Below are positions 1-7,031 of a stretch of 64,000 bases of DNA, piece by piece. Where the stretch lies: NCBI RefSeq assembly GCF_002743335.1, contig NZ_PDZB01000001.1, positions 248,001 through 312,000 of the forward strand, given 5' to 3'. Source of the stretch: Sporosarcina sp. P32b (lineage in GTDB: Bacteria; Bacillota; Bacilli; Bacillales_A; Planococcaceae). Below the pieces are notes generated by a model. It searched no databases, had not been told where the DNA came from, and was given only the letters and a program-made list of their open reading frames with translations. Each line of letters starts with the position of its first letter. The first letter of the stretch is position 1. The position numbers and the translations under genes were made by a program.

Positions 1-75
1 ACAAACTATGTAATCGCAGCACATGATGAAGAAGATGAGCTGGATGACTTACTAACACTTTCAGATGAGAAGTAA
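1..75 (+). CDS. C-terminal end of a CDS, probably RecA
   Basis: The window opens inside a reading frame that ends with TAA at 73-75. Only 24 codons are visible. They encode a very acidic tail rich in Asp and Glu that ends in SDEK. RecA proteins of Bacillales end in a variable acidic tail, and recA lies just upstream of rny in B. subtilis and relatives, so RecA is the best guess. No RecA core motif is inside the window, so the call rests on gene order and tail composition only. A terminator follows directly. Confidence 0.45.
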   Translation, partial: TNYVIAAHDEEDELDDLLTLSDEK

Positions 76-86
76 GATATACTTGC

Positions 87-118
87 AAAACCGCCAATTT
101 TCAATTGGCGGTTTTTTT
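87..118 (+). terminator. Rho-independent terminator after the first CDS
   Basis: Perfect inverted repeat (arms containing CCGCCAATT and AATTGGCGG, 3-nt loop) followed by seven T. It closes the upstream transcript and separates it from the rny promoter. Confidence 0.9.
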
Positions 119-285
119 ATATAAAATCACTACATTTCATTTTAGAGATAATTAGCTTGACTATGACATTCCTCACGCTGTTCTGGAACTATAAGTACAT
201 TTCAAGGAAAAGGCGAAATGTACAGTGGAAAGACTCGAGCAAAAAACAAAAAGCTTCTATAGAGTCATTTTTCCTTCATCATTCC
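119..285. other. Non-coding stretch with a small inverted repeat
   Basis: No credible gene is seen. The only structure noticed is the inverted repeat GTACATTTC (195-203) / GAAATGTAC (215-223) with an 11-nt spacer and no T-tract. It lies upstream of the rny promoter and could be an operator or a short hairpin; no function can be assigned. Confidence 0.4.
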
Positions 286-314
286 TTGACACAATAAAAA
301 TACAACTATACAAT
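286..314 (+). promoter_or_regulatory. Sigma-A promoter of rny
   Basis: TTGACA (286-291), a 17-nt spacer and TACAAT (309-314) are a near-consensus vegetative promoter. Transcription would start near 321, giving rny an untranslated leader of about 300 nt. Confidence 0.7.
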
Positions 315-320
315 TAAAGT

Positions 321-623
321 GGCGTATTATATACGTCCTATATTTAACAAACCAATCAATTGTTTTTGGCGGTATGTTGATTTTAACTTAATTCAGCAAA
401 ATGAAAAGTTAAGCAAAAAGTAGTGACATCAATAGAAAATTAGTCCCGAAACAGCAGGTTTTCTACTACCCGTTGGATTAAGTTAAGCCTTCGGCGTTTT
501 CACAGATCGTCGGGACATTACCGGGAATCTCCGGTAACAAGTAAAGTGAATATATTCGCCGTGGCAAAATTGATTATACAAGCCGACTGAAAAGAAAAGA
601 ATAAGCAGGAGGAGGTGACCTCA
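321..623 (+). promoter_or_regulatory. Long structured 5' leader of rny
   Basis: The transcript between the promoter and the rny start shows several complementary segments. GTCCCGA (443-449) pairs with TCGGGAC (510-516) and encloses two smaller hairpins, about 452-475 and GCC-TTC-GGC at 487-495. This is followed by the hairpin TTACCGG / CCGGTAA (518-538). TTAACTT (383-389) can pair either with AAGTTAA (406-412) or, extended to ten bases, with ATTAAGTTAA (477-486). Such competing pairings are typical of regulatory RNA leaders. I recognise no known riboswitch class. Function is inferred from pairing only. Confidence 0.4.
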
Positions 624-2183
624 ATGGGTATTGAAATACTCATCTCCGTTTTGCTAAGTCTCATCGTCGGTGCAGTTGTTAGCTTTTTTATATTGAAAAA
701 TGTGAATGATTCAAAAGTAACTGGTGCCAAGCATACTGCCAACCAACTCGTCGAAGAGGCGAAGCGTGAAGCGGAGTCAGTGAAGAAAGAGGCACTGTTA
801 GAAGCGAAAGATGAAACTCACGAACTGCGGATTGAAGCAGAAACAGAAGTCCGTGAGAGAAGGACGGAATTACAGAAACAGGAAAACCGTCTCTTACAGC
901 GTGAAGAAAACCTTGATCGCAAGGATGATGCGCTCAATAAAAGAGAAGCAGGTCTAGAGCGCAAAGAAGATGCGCTATTAGAAAGACAACAGCATATTGA
1001 AGAGATGGAACGCAAAGCGGAACAACTCGTTACTACACAGAAGACTGAACTGGAAAGAATCTCTTCGTTAACTAGAGATGAGGCAAAGCGCGTCATCTTG
1101 GAAGATGTTGAAGAAGAACTATCTACAGATATTGCTGTCATGACAAAAGAATCGGAGCAACGAGCTAAAGAAGAATCGGAGCGTAAAGCTCGTGAAATTC
1201 TATCGTTGGCATTGCAACGTTTTGCAGCAGATCATGTGGCAGAAACAACAGTTTCCGTCGTTAACTTACCGAATGATGAGATGAAAGGTCGCATCATTGG
1301 TCGTGAAGGACGAAATATTCGTACTCTCGAGACGCTTACAGGAATTGATCTAATTATTGACGATACACCAGAAGCAGTCATTCTTTCCGGTTTTGATCCA
1401 GTACGTAGAGAGACGGCAAGATTGGCTTTGGAGAAATTGGTTCAGGATGGACGAATTCACCCTGCACGTATCGAAGAAATGGTGGACAAGTCTAGAAGAG
1501 AAGTGGACGAGTTAATCCGAGAAAAGGGAGAACAAACTACATTCGATGTAGGTGTTCACAACTTGCATCCGGATATGATCAAAATTCTTGGACGTTTGCA
1601 CTTCCGTACGAGTTATGGACAGAACGTCTTGAAACACTCTATCGAAGTAGCCTATTTAACTGGCTTACTGGCGGCAGAGCTAGGAGAAGACGTAACACTT
1701 GCTAGACGTGCTGGCTTACTTCATGATATCGGTAAAGCAATCGACCATGAGGTAGAAGGTAGTCACGTTCAAATTGGTAAAGAGTTGGCAGTGAAATATA
1801 AAGAACATCCAGTTGTCATTAACAGTATTGCTTCTCACCACGGTGACGAAGAAGCTACTTCTGTTATAGCAGTACTTGTAGCAGCGGCAGATGCATTATC
1901 TGCAGCAAGACCAGGTGCTCGTAGTGAAACATTGGAAAACTATATAAAACGACTGCAAAAACTCGAAGAAATTTCGGAATCATACGAAGGTGTAGAGAAG
2001 TCATTTGCCATTCAGGCAGGACGGGAAGTGCGAATCATTGTTCGCCCCGAACAGATCGATGATATTACCGCACATCGCTTAGCACGTGATATACGAAAAC
2101 AAATCGAGGAAGAATTAAACTACCCAGGGCATATCAAAGTGACGGTCATACGGGAGACCCGCGCAGTAGAGTATGCAAAATAA
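624..2183 (+). CDS. rny: Ribonuclease Y (RNase Y)
   Basis: Membrane-anchored endoribonuclease that starts bulk mRNA decay in Bacillales and works with the RNA degradosome and the Ric proteins. The 519-residue product has the family's layout: one N-terminal membrane segment (about residues 3-25), a long charged coiled coil to about residue 200, a KH RNA-binding domain with the GREGRNIR loop near residue 220-230, and an HD phosphohydrolase domain with LLHDIGK near residue 370. I place the start at ATG 624, eight bases after GGAGG at 611-615; the in-frame GTG at 615 lies in the ribosome binding site itself. Its own promoter and a long leader precede it. Length matches B. subtilis RNase Y (520). 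Confidence 0.97.
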   Translation: MGIEILISVLLSLIVGAVVSFFILKNVNDSKVTGAKHTANQLVEEAKREAESVKKEALLEAKDETHELRIEAETEVRERRTELQKQENRLLQREENLDRKDDALNKREAGLERKEDALLERQQHIEEMERKAEQLVTTQKTELERISSLTRDEAKRVILEDVEEELSTDIAVMTKESEQRAKEESERKAREILSLALQRFAADHVAETTVSVVNLPNDEMKGRIIGREGRNIRTLETLTGIDLIIDDTPEAVILSGFDPVRRETARLALEKLVQDGRIHPARIEEMVDKSRREVDELIREKGEQTTFDVGVHNLHPDMIKILGRLHFRTSYGQNVLKHSIEVAYLTGLLAAELGEDVTLARRAGLLHDIGKAIDHEVEGSHVQIGKELAVKYKEHPVVINSIASHHGDEEATSVIAVLVAAADALSAARPGARSETLENYIKRLQKLEEISESYEGVEKSFAIQAGREVRIIVRPEQIDDITAHRLARDIRKQIEEELNYPGHIKVTVIRETRAVEYAK

Positions 2184-2194
2184 TACCTAATAAA

Positions 2195-2230
2195 AAAACA
2201 GCTTCCGGTTCGTTAGGAAGCTGTTTTCAT
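2195..2230 (+). terminator. Terminator between rny and ymdB
   Basis: Twelve-pair perfect stem (AAAACAGCTTCC / GGAAGCTGTTTT) with T-rich tail, ending about 22 bases before the ymdB start. It may only partly uncouple ymdB from rny. Confidence 0.85.
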
Positions 2231-2251
2231 TTTGGAAAGAGGATGTTACAG

Positions 2252-3049
2252 ATGAAAGTAATATTTATTGGAGATATCGTAGGATCGATGGGAAGAGAAA
2301 TGGTAATAGATTATTTATCGCGTTTGAAACGCAAATATCAAGCAGACGTTATTATCGCGAATGGTGAAAATGCTGCTTCAGGTAGAGGAATTACAAAATC
2401 CATCTATCATGATTTATTGCATGCTGGAGTAGATGTCATCACAATGGGAAACCATACATGGGATCAACGGGAAATTTATGATTTCATAGATGAAGTGGAT
2501 TATTTAATTCGTCCTGCTAACTTCTCTGAACAAGCACCGGGTAAAGGCATGACGTCCATTACCAAAAATGGCGTTACACTTTCCGTAATTAATTTACATG
2601 GCCGTACATTTTTGCCGCCGCACGATGATCCATTTGCAAAAGCAGATGAATTAGTAGAAGAAGCGTTGCAAACATCACCATTAGTCTTTGTAGACTTCCA
2701 TGCAGAAGCAACAAGTGAAAAGATTGCGATGGGTTGGCATTTAGATGGAAAAGTTTCCGTTGTTGTTGGGACACATACACATGTTCAAACCGCAGACGAT
2801 CGAATATTGCCGGGGGGTACTGCATATTTAACAGATGCAGGTATGACAGGCCCGTATGATGAAATTTTAGGAATGAAAAAAGAAGATGTGTTGTATCGCT
2901 TCTATACCAACTTGCCAACTCGCTTTGAGGTGCCGAAAAGTGGAAGACCACAGCTAAACGGTATGTTTGTAGAATTGGATGACAAAACCGGTAAAGCACT
3001 CAAAATTGAGCGGATACGAATCAACGAAGATCATCCTTTCAAAAACTAA
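2252..3049 (+). CDS. ymdB: YmdB-family metallophosphoesterase
   Basis: Binuclear-metal phosphodiesterase. In B. subtilis YmdB hydrolyses cyclic nucleotides and influences biofilm and late stationary-phase fate. The 265-residue product shows family metal-binding segments in order: GDIVG near the N-terminus, NGEN near residue 41, GNHTWD near residue 70, and HAE and THTHVQ further on. I prefer ATG 2252, nine bases after AAAGAGG; an ATG at 2243 touches the ribosome binding site and is unlikely. The position between rny and spoVS is the conserved Bacillales order, and length matches B. subtilis YmdB (264). The substrate here is inferred from the family. Confidence 0.93.
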   Translation: MKVIFIGDIVGSMGREMVIDYLSRLKRKYQADVIIANGENAASGRGITKSIYHDLLHAGVDVITMGNHTWDQREIYDFIDEVDYLIRPANFSEQAPGKGMTSITKNGVTLSVINLHGRTFLPPHDDPFAKADELVEEALQTSPLVFVDFHAEATSEKIAMGWHLDGKVSVVVGTHTHVQTADDRILPGGTAYLTDAGMTGPYDEILGMKKEDVLYRFYTNLPTRFEVPKSGRPQLNGMFVELDDKTGKALKIERIRINEDHPFKN

Positions 3050-3141
3050 TTATCTAGGTGTCTAAATCCTCCTTGCCTATCATAGGATGTTGTATGGAAT
3101 ATACACGTTCCATAGACATTGCAAAATAAGGAGGAAATATC

Positions 3142-3411
3142 GTGAGTCCCTTGAAAGTATCATCTCGCTCAAATCCGAACTCAGTAGCAGGAGCATTGGT
3201 TGCAGTTATTCGTGAACAAGGCTATGCCGAGATCCAGGCAGTCGGTGCTGGAGCACTAAATCAAGCAGTGAAAGCAATTGCAATCGCAAGAGGATTCGTA
3301 GCACCAAGCGGAGGCGACCTAATTTGCGCGCCAGCCTTCACCGATATCGAAATCAACGGGGAAGCTAGAACGGCGCTCAAACTTTTCGTTGAAAAAAAGG
3401 AACGTAAGTAG
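3142..3411 (+). CDS. spoVS: Stage V sporulation protein S
   Basis: Small Alba-like regulator needed for septation control and spore coat/cortex progress in B. subtilis. The 89-residue product is nearly identical in pattern to B. subtilis SpoVS (86), including the core PNSVAGALVAVIRE, GAGALNQAVKA and IARGFVAPSGGDL. It starts at GTG 3142 behind AAGGAGG. A terminator closes it at 3420-3449, so it is a single-gene unit. No convincing sigma-H promoter was found in the 92-base gap upstream. Confidence 0.96.
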   Translation: MSPLKVSSRSNPNSVAGALVAVIREQGYAEIQAVGAGALNQAVKAIAIARGFVAPSGGDLICAPAFTDIEINGEARTALKLFVEKKERK

Positions 3412-3419
3412 AATACAGA

Positions 3420-3449
3420 AGACCACGATCAATTTCGTGGTCTTTTTTT
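3420..3449 (+). terminator. Terminator of spoVS
   Basis: Nine-pair stem AGACCACGA / TCGTGGTCT followed by six T. Confidence 0.9.
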
Positions 3450-3560
3450 CATGACAAACCAGCGACATTTTTCCCCTTTGCTGTCATATCAGACAAAAGT
3501 TCAGTATAATAACAACAGGTATGCTTATTTCCCGATAAGTAATAGAAAGGGGCTTCTGCA

Positions 3561-5108
3561 ATGAATGAAGAACAGCGCTTGCAAGCTGGACTCGCAACGA
3601 AAGACCGATCGAAACCAGACATCTTAGAAAAAGACTATAGCAAATATTTCGAGTCTGTGTATAGCGGGCCTTCTCTAAAAGACGCAAAAAAACGCGGGAA
3701 AGAAGAAGTGGAATATCACGATAACTTTCAAATAGATCAACGCTTTAAAGGAATGGGACAAGGTCGTAAGTTCTTTATTCGAACATTTGGCTGTCAAATG
3801 AATGAACACGATACGGAAGTGATTGCAGGGATTCTTATGGCATTAGGATATGATGCCACTGACAATGTTAAAGAAGCAGACGTTATACTGCTCAATACAT
3901 GCGCAATCCGTGAAAATGCCGAGAATAAAGTGTTTGGTGAATTAGGTCATTATAAACCACTCAAACTGACAAACCCTGATTTATTAATCGGAGTATGTGG
4001 CTGTATGTCACAAGAAGAATCCGTTGTAAATAAAATCTTGAAAACGTATGATCAAGTAGATATGATCTTCGGCACACATAACATTCATCGCTTGCCGAAC
4101 ATTTTACATGAAGCGTATATGTCTAAAGAGATGGTTATTGAAGTGTGGTCCAAAGAAGGCGACGTGATTGAGGACTTGCCAAAAGTCCGTCATGGTAAGA
4201 TCAAAGCATGGGTTAATATCATGTACGGATGTGATAAGTTCTGTACGTACTGTATCGTGCCGTATACGCGTGGTAAAGAACGTAGCAGACGTCCAGCAGA
4301 CATCATTCAAGAAGTTCGTCAGTTGGCTGCAGAAGGCTATAAAGAAATCACCTTACTAGGGCAAAATGTGAATGCGTACGGCAAAGATTTTGACGATATT
4401 ACATACCGTCTAGGTGATCTCATGGATGAGTTACGATTAATTGATATCCCAAGAATTCGATTCACTACAAGTCACCCTCGCGATTTTGATGATCATTTGA
4501 TAGAGGTCCTTGCAAAAGGTGGAAACTTGGTCGATCATATTCATTTGCCTGTACAATCAGGTTCAACTGAGATGTTGAAGATTATGGCTCGTAAATATAC
4601 TAGGGAAAGCTATTTGGAACTGGTTGATAAAATCAGAAGTGCAATACCTAATCTATCACTCACAACGGATATTATTGTAGGGTTCCCGAATGAGACAGAA
4701 GAACAGTTTCAAGAAACGATGTCTCTCTATCGCGAAGTTGGGTTTGATATGGCATTCACATATATTTATTCACCGCGTGAAGGAACACCGGCTGCGAAGA
4801 TGCAGGACAATATACCGATGGAAGTAAAGAAAGAACGCTTGCAGCGCCTTCTTAAACTAGTGAACGACATGTCCGCCGAAGCAATGAAGCCATATGAAGG
4901 ACAAACTGTTAAAGTACTAGTTGAAGGGGAAAGTAAGAGAAATCCTGATGTACTAGCGGGTTACACAGAAAAAAGTAAATTAGTGAATTTTGTAGCACCG
5001 CGCTCTGTGATTGGTGAGATAGTAGAAGTGCGTATTAAAGAAGCAAAATCATGGTCACTCAATGGTGAATTCATTGGAGTAGTCCAACAAGAAAAGGTGA
5101 TGGGATAA
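3561..5108 (+). CDS. miaB: tRNA-2-methylthio-N6-dimethylallyladenosine synthase MiaB
   Basis: Radical-SAM methylthiotransferase that converts i6A37 to ms2i6A37 in tRNAs reading UNN codons; it acts after MiaA, which is also in this window. The 515-residue product has an N-terminal methylthiotransferase domain with Cys ligands of the auxiliary cluster (FGCQMNEHD with Cys78, [13 protein letters not shown]). The radical-SAM CxxxCxxC is Cys224, Cys228 and Cys231, and a C-terminal TRAM domain follows. ATG 3561 follows GAAAGGGG at a suitable distance. Upstream TATAAT at 3505-3510 could be its -10 element. It overlaps ricA by one base (TAATG), as in B. subtilis. Confidence 0.97.
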   Translation: MNEEQRLQAGLATKDRSKPDILEKDYSKYFESVYSGPSLKDAKKRGKEEVEYHDNFQIDQRFKGMGQGRKFFIRTFGCQMNEHDTEVIAGILMALGYDATDNVKEADVILLNTCAIRENAENKVFGELGHYKPLKLTNPDLLIGVCGCMSQEESVVNKILKTYDQVDMIFGTHNIHRLPNILHEAYMSKEMVIEVWSKEGDVIEDLPKVRHGKIKAWVNIMYGCDKFCTYCIVPYTRGKERSRRPADIIQEVRQLAAEGYKEITLLGQNVNAYGKDFDDITYRLGDLMDELRLIDIPRIRFTTSHPRDFDDHLIEVLAKGGNLVDHIHLPVQSGSTEMLKIMARKYTRESYLELVDKIRSAIPNLSLTTDIIVGFPNETEEQFQETMSLYREVGFDMAFTYIYSPREGTPAAKMQDNIPMEVKKERLQRLLKLVNDMSAEAMKPYEGQTVKVLVEGESKRNPDVLAGYTEKSKLVNFVAPRSVIGEIVEVRIKEAKSWSLNGEFIGVVQQEKVMG

Positions 5109-5542
5109 TGGAGAAGAAGTTTACAAAAGAAGAAATCATAGAAAAAGCACGTGATTTGGCACATATGTTGGCAAACACGGAAGAAGTAGAGTTTTATAAA
5201 CGTGCAGAAGCGCAAATCAATGAAAACCAAAAAGTACGTGAAAAAATCGCTAGTATGAAATCACTTCAAACACAGGCAGTGAATTTCCAAAACTACGAAA
5301 AAGAGCGTGCATTAAAAGCGATTGAAAAGAAAATCGAACAAGTACAAGGTGAAATTGACGCGATTCCATTGGTACAAGAATTCAAACAGTCTCAAGACGA
5401 AGTGAATGATTTACTTCAATTGGTTTCTAATACAATAGCTAACAGCGTGACAGATGAAATTATTGAGTCTACTGGCGGCGATCTATTACGCGGTGAAACA
5501 GGATCATACGTAGAGAATACGCAGAAAAAATCCCTTTCTTAA
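5108..5542 (+). CDS. ricA: RicA (YmcA), Ric complex subunit
   Basis: All-helical member of the YlbF/YmcA family. In B. subtilis RicA, RicF and RicT form a complex that promotes RNase Y-dependent mRNA processing, competence, sporulation and biofilm formation. The 144-residue product aligns along its length with B. subtilis YmcA (EVEFYKRAEAQINEN, QSQDEVNDLLQLV, STGGDLLRGETGS). It overlaps the miaB stop codon by one base, so the two genes are translationally linked. Oddity: the protein has no cysteine at all, whereas B. subtilis RicA has one close to its C-terminus that is implicated in binding the complex's Fe-S clusters. The functional partner rny lies in the same window. Confidence 0.95.
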   Translation: MEKKFTKEEIIEKARDLAHMLANTEEVEFYKRAEAQINENQKVREKIASMKSLQTQAVNFQNYEKERALKAIEKKIEQVQGEIDAIPLVQEFKQSQDEVNDLLQLVSNTIANSVTDEIIESTGGDLLRGETGSYVENTQKKSLS

Positions 5543-5545
5543 ATA

Positions 5546-5585
5546 AAAAATCGGCTAAGGAGAAAATTCCTTGCCGATTTTTTTC
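5546..5585 (+). terminator. Terminator of miaB-ricA
   Basis: AAATCGGC..AAGGA / TCCTT..GCCGATTT stem followed by a T run. Confidence 0.9.
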
Positions 5586-5641
5586 AATTTCTGGGCTGCT
5601 GTTGCATAGGATGGATAGAAGCCAAAGAAGGAGGAAGAAAA

Positions 5642-6220
5642 CTGAAAAACTTACGACAAATTGTGACTAAAGCTGTTATTGCCAAAGGGAAGCATCGTTC
5701 GGAAACTACTGAGCTGCTGAAGCCGCCTAATCGCCCCTCCAGCATATTGGGTTGCTGGGTGATCAATCACACGCAACAAGCAAAGAAAGTTGGAGCGCAT
5801 GTAGAAGTAACGGGTAGTTTTGACGTGAATGTTTGGTATTCACATCATGATCATTCCAAGACGTCTGTCTTTACTGAATCGATTCCTTATAAAGATAAGA
5901 TCGCGTTGCATTACCGCGATGAGCCGACATCCGCAAAAGAAGAAACGATTGTCACGGTATTGCAGCATCCTAACTGTACAGAAGCCAGTATTTCTGAATG
6001 TGGCCAAAACTTCTCCATTTCCATTGAAAGAGAACTATTAGTTGAGATGATTGGTGAAACAAAAGTTTCTGTAACCATTCATCCCGATCCATATGATGAA
6101 GAATGGCCGATACTTGAAGCAGAATCTTCTTCTCTTGTGATGGAGGATAAAAAGGATAATGAAGTACCGAATAAAGAGAGACCACACCAACCACCAAAAC
6201 GTAAAGATTCACCATTTTAA
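5642..6220 (+). CDS. cotE: Outer spore coat morphogenetic protein CotE, apparent CTG start
   Basis: CotE is made in the mother cell and directs assembly of the outer spore coat. The core matches B. subtilis CotE closely (TKAVIAKG, RPSSILG, VNVWYSHH, VLQHPNC, GETKVSV). The ideal ribosome binding site AAGGAGG (5628-5634) sits seven bases before a CTG at 5642, in frame. From there the N-terminus KNLRQIVTKAV lines up without gap with SEYREIITKAV of B. subtilis. The only conventional alternative, GTG 5663, is 28 bases from that site and would remove this conserved segment. The product would be 192 residues. The C-terminal tail ends in a basic, Pro/Lys-rich segment rather than the acidic tail of B. 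subtilis. CATAGGAT at 5605-5612 could be a sigma-E -10 element, but this is weak. Confidence 0.93.
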   Translation: MKNLRQIVTKAVIAKGKHRSETTELLKPPNRPSSILGCWVINHTQQAKKVGAHVEVTGSFDVNVWYSHHDHSKTSVFTESIPYKDKIALHYRDEPTSAKEETIVTVLQHPNCTEASISECGQNFSISIERELLVEMIGETKVSVTIHPDPYDEEWPILEAESSSLVMEDKKDNEVPNKERPHQPPKRKDSPF

Positions 6221-6247
6221 AGCCGGAGATTCACCGGCTTTTTTTTA
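6221..6247 (+). terminator. Terminator of cotE
   Basis: AGCCGG / CCGGCT stem starting right after the stop codon, followed by a long T run. Confidence 0.88.
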
Positions 6248-6330
6248 TTTTGCTTTAAGTAAAAAAACATGATGCAGGTCAAGTGGAATTTTCGCTAGTA
6301 GATGTAGTCTATAGATAGGAAGGTGATCCT

Positions 6331-6834
6331 ATGGTGAAGATCAAATGGCTTATACTCCTATCTGCTTTGACACTGTTGACAGCATGTTCGAAAGAGAATG
6401 AAATACAAACACTAACAGCTCCTTCACCTGAGCAGAAATTAGTGACGAATGAGCAAGGCCTGACATTTTCGATTCTAGAAGATCAATATGAGGAAGGTAT
6501 GCCGTTATTCCACACGAAAGTAAAGAATGACAGTAAAAGTATTTATGAGTACGGTGAATATTATCAAATAGAAGTATTAAAAAATGATGAATGGTACACT
6601 CTGACACATTCGAATTCAGTGTTTTATGAAAATCCACACTTTACTAATTTAGGTAATTTGATTGCACCGGGCAAGGAAATCCAACAAAGTTTTTCCGTAG
6701 AAACTCTTGGAGTGACTCTCGTACCCGGCCAATATCGCCTAGTGAAAATATTTCTGACGCCAATAGCTCCCTATTATACGATAACACTCGCTGTACCATT
6801 TACAGTGACTTCTAAACACAGAGCACCAGAATAG
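6331..6834 (+). CDS. Putative lipoprotein with Ig-like domain
   Basis: The 167-residue product has a lipoprotein signal peptide: basic start MVKIK, hydrophobic stretch and lipobox LTAC with Cys19 as the lipidated residue. The mature part contains a beta-rich segment (about residues 45-160, with LFHTKVKND, YYQIEVLKNDEWYTL, GQYRLVKIF). It resembles the small bacterial Ig-like domain often found in Bacillus surface lipoproteins. No catalytic residues are visible. ATG 6331 follows GGAAGGTGAT. It is flanked by the cotE terminator and by the mutS promoter region, so it is probably transcribed alone. Function unknown. Confidence 0.8.
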   Translation: MVKIKWLILLSALTLLTACSKENEIQTLTAPSPEQKLVTNEQGLTFSILEDQYEEGMPLFHTKVKNDSKSIYEYGEYYQIEVLKNDEWYTLTHSNSVFYENPHFTNLGNLIAPGKEIQQSFSVETLGVTLVPGQYRLVKIFLTPIAPYYTITLAVPFTVTSKHRAPE

Positions 6835-6988
6835 CACAAAATTGGAATAGAACAGATTAAACTATCCTAGCTAATCAAAAGCAAGAATAGTTTATATTTT
6901 TTAAATACCGTTTTTATTTGATTATATATGTCTATTTACCTTTTAAAACCACATCAACCCCTTTTGATTCGTTAACTCTTAGGGTGTT

Positions 6989-6997
6989 TGGTATAAT
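6989..6997 (+). promoter_or_regulatory. Extended -10 promoter of the mutS operon
   Basis: TGGTATAAT is an extended -10 element (TGnTATAAT) about 35 bases before mutS. No good -35 box lies at standard spacing, as expected for this promoter type. Confidence 0.6.
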
Positions 6998-7031
6998 GTA
7001 TAGAAAATGAGCGAGAAAAAGAGGGTTTACC

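Noticed and set aside
443-538. Known riboswitch class upstream of rny
   Set aside because: I compared it from memory with purine, ZTP, ydaO/c-di-AMP, T-box, SAM, fluoride and preQ1 consensus features and found none of their conserved cores; reported as unassigned structure instead.
518-742. Minus-strand reading frame over the rny leader and start
   Set aside because: It runs antisense to the rny start, has no ribosome binding site and no protein-like composition; the region is better explained as the rny leader.
3050-3141. Sigma-H promoter for spoVS (AGGAT...GGAAT)
   Set aside because: The two elements are too close together for a sigma-H promoter.
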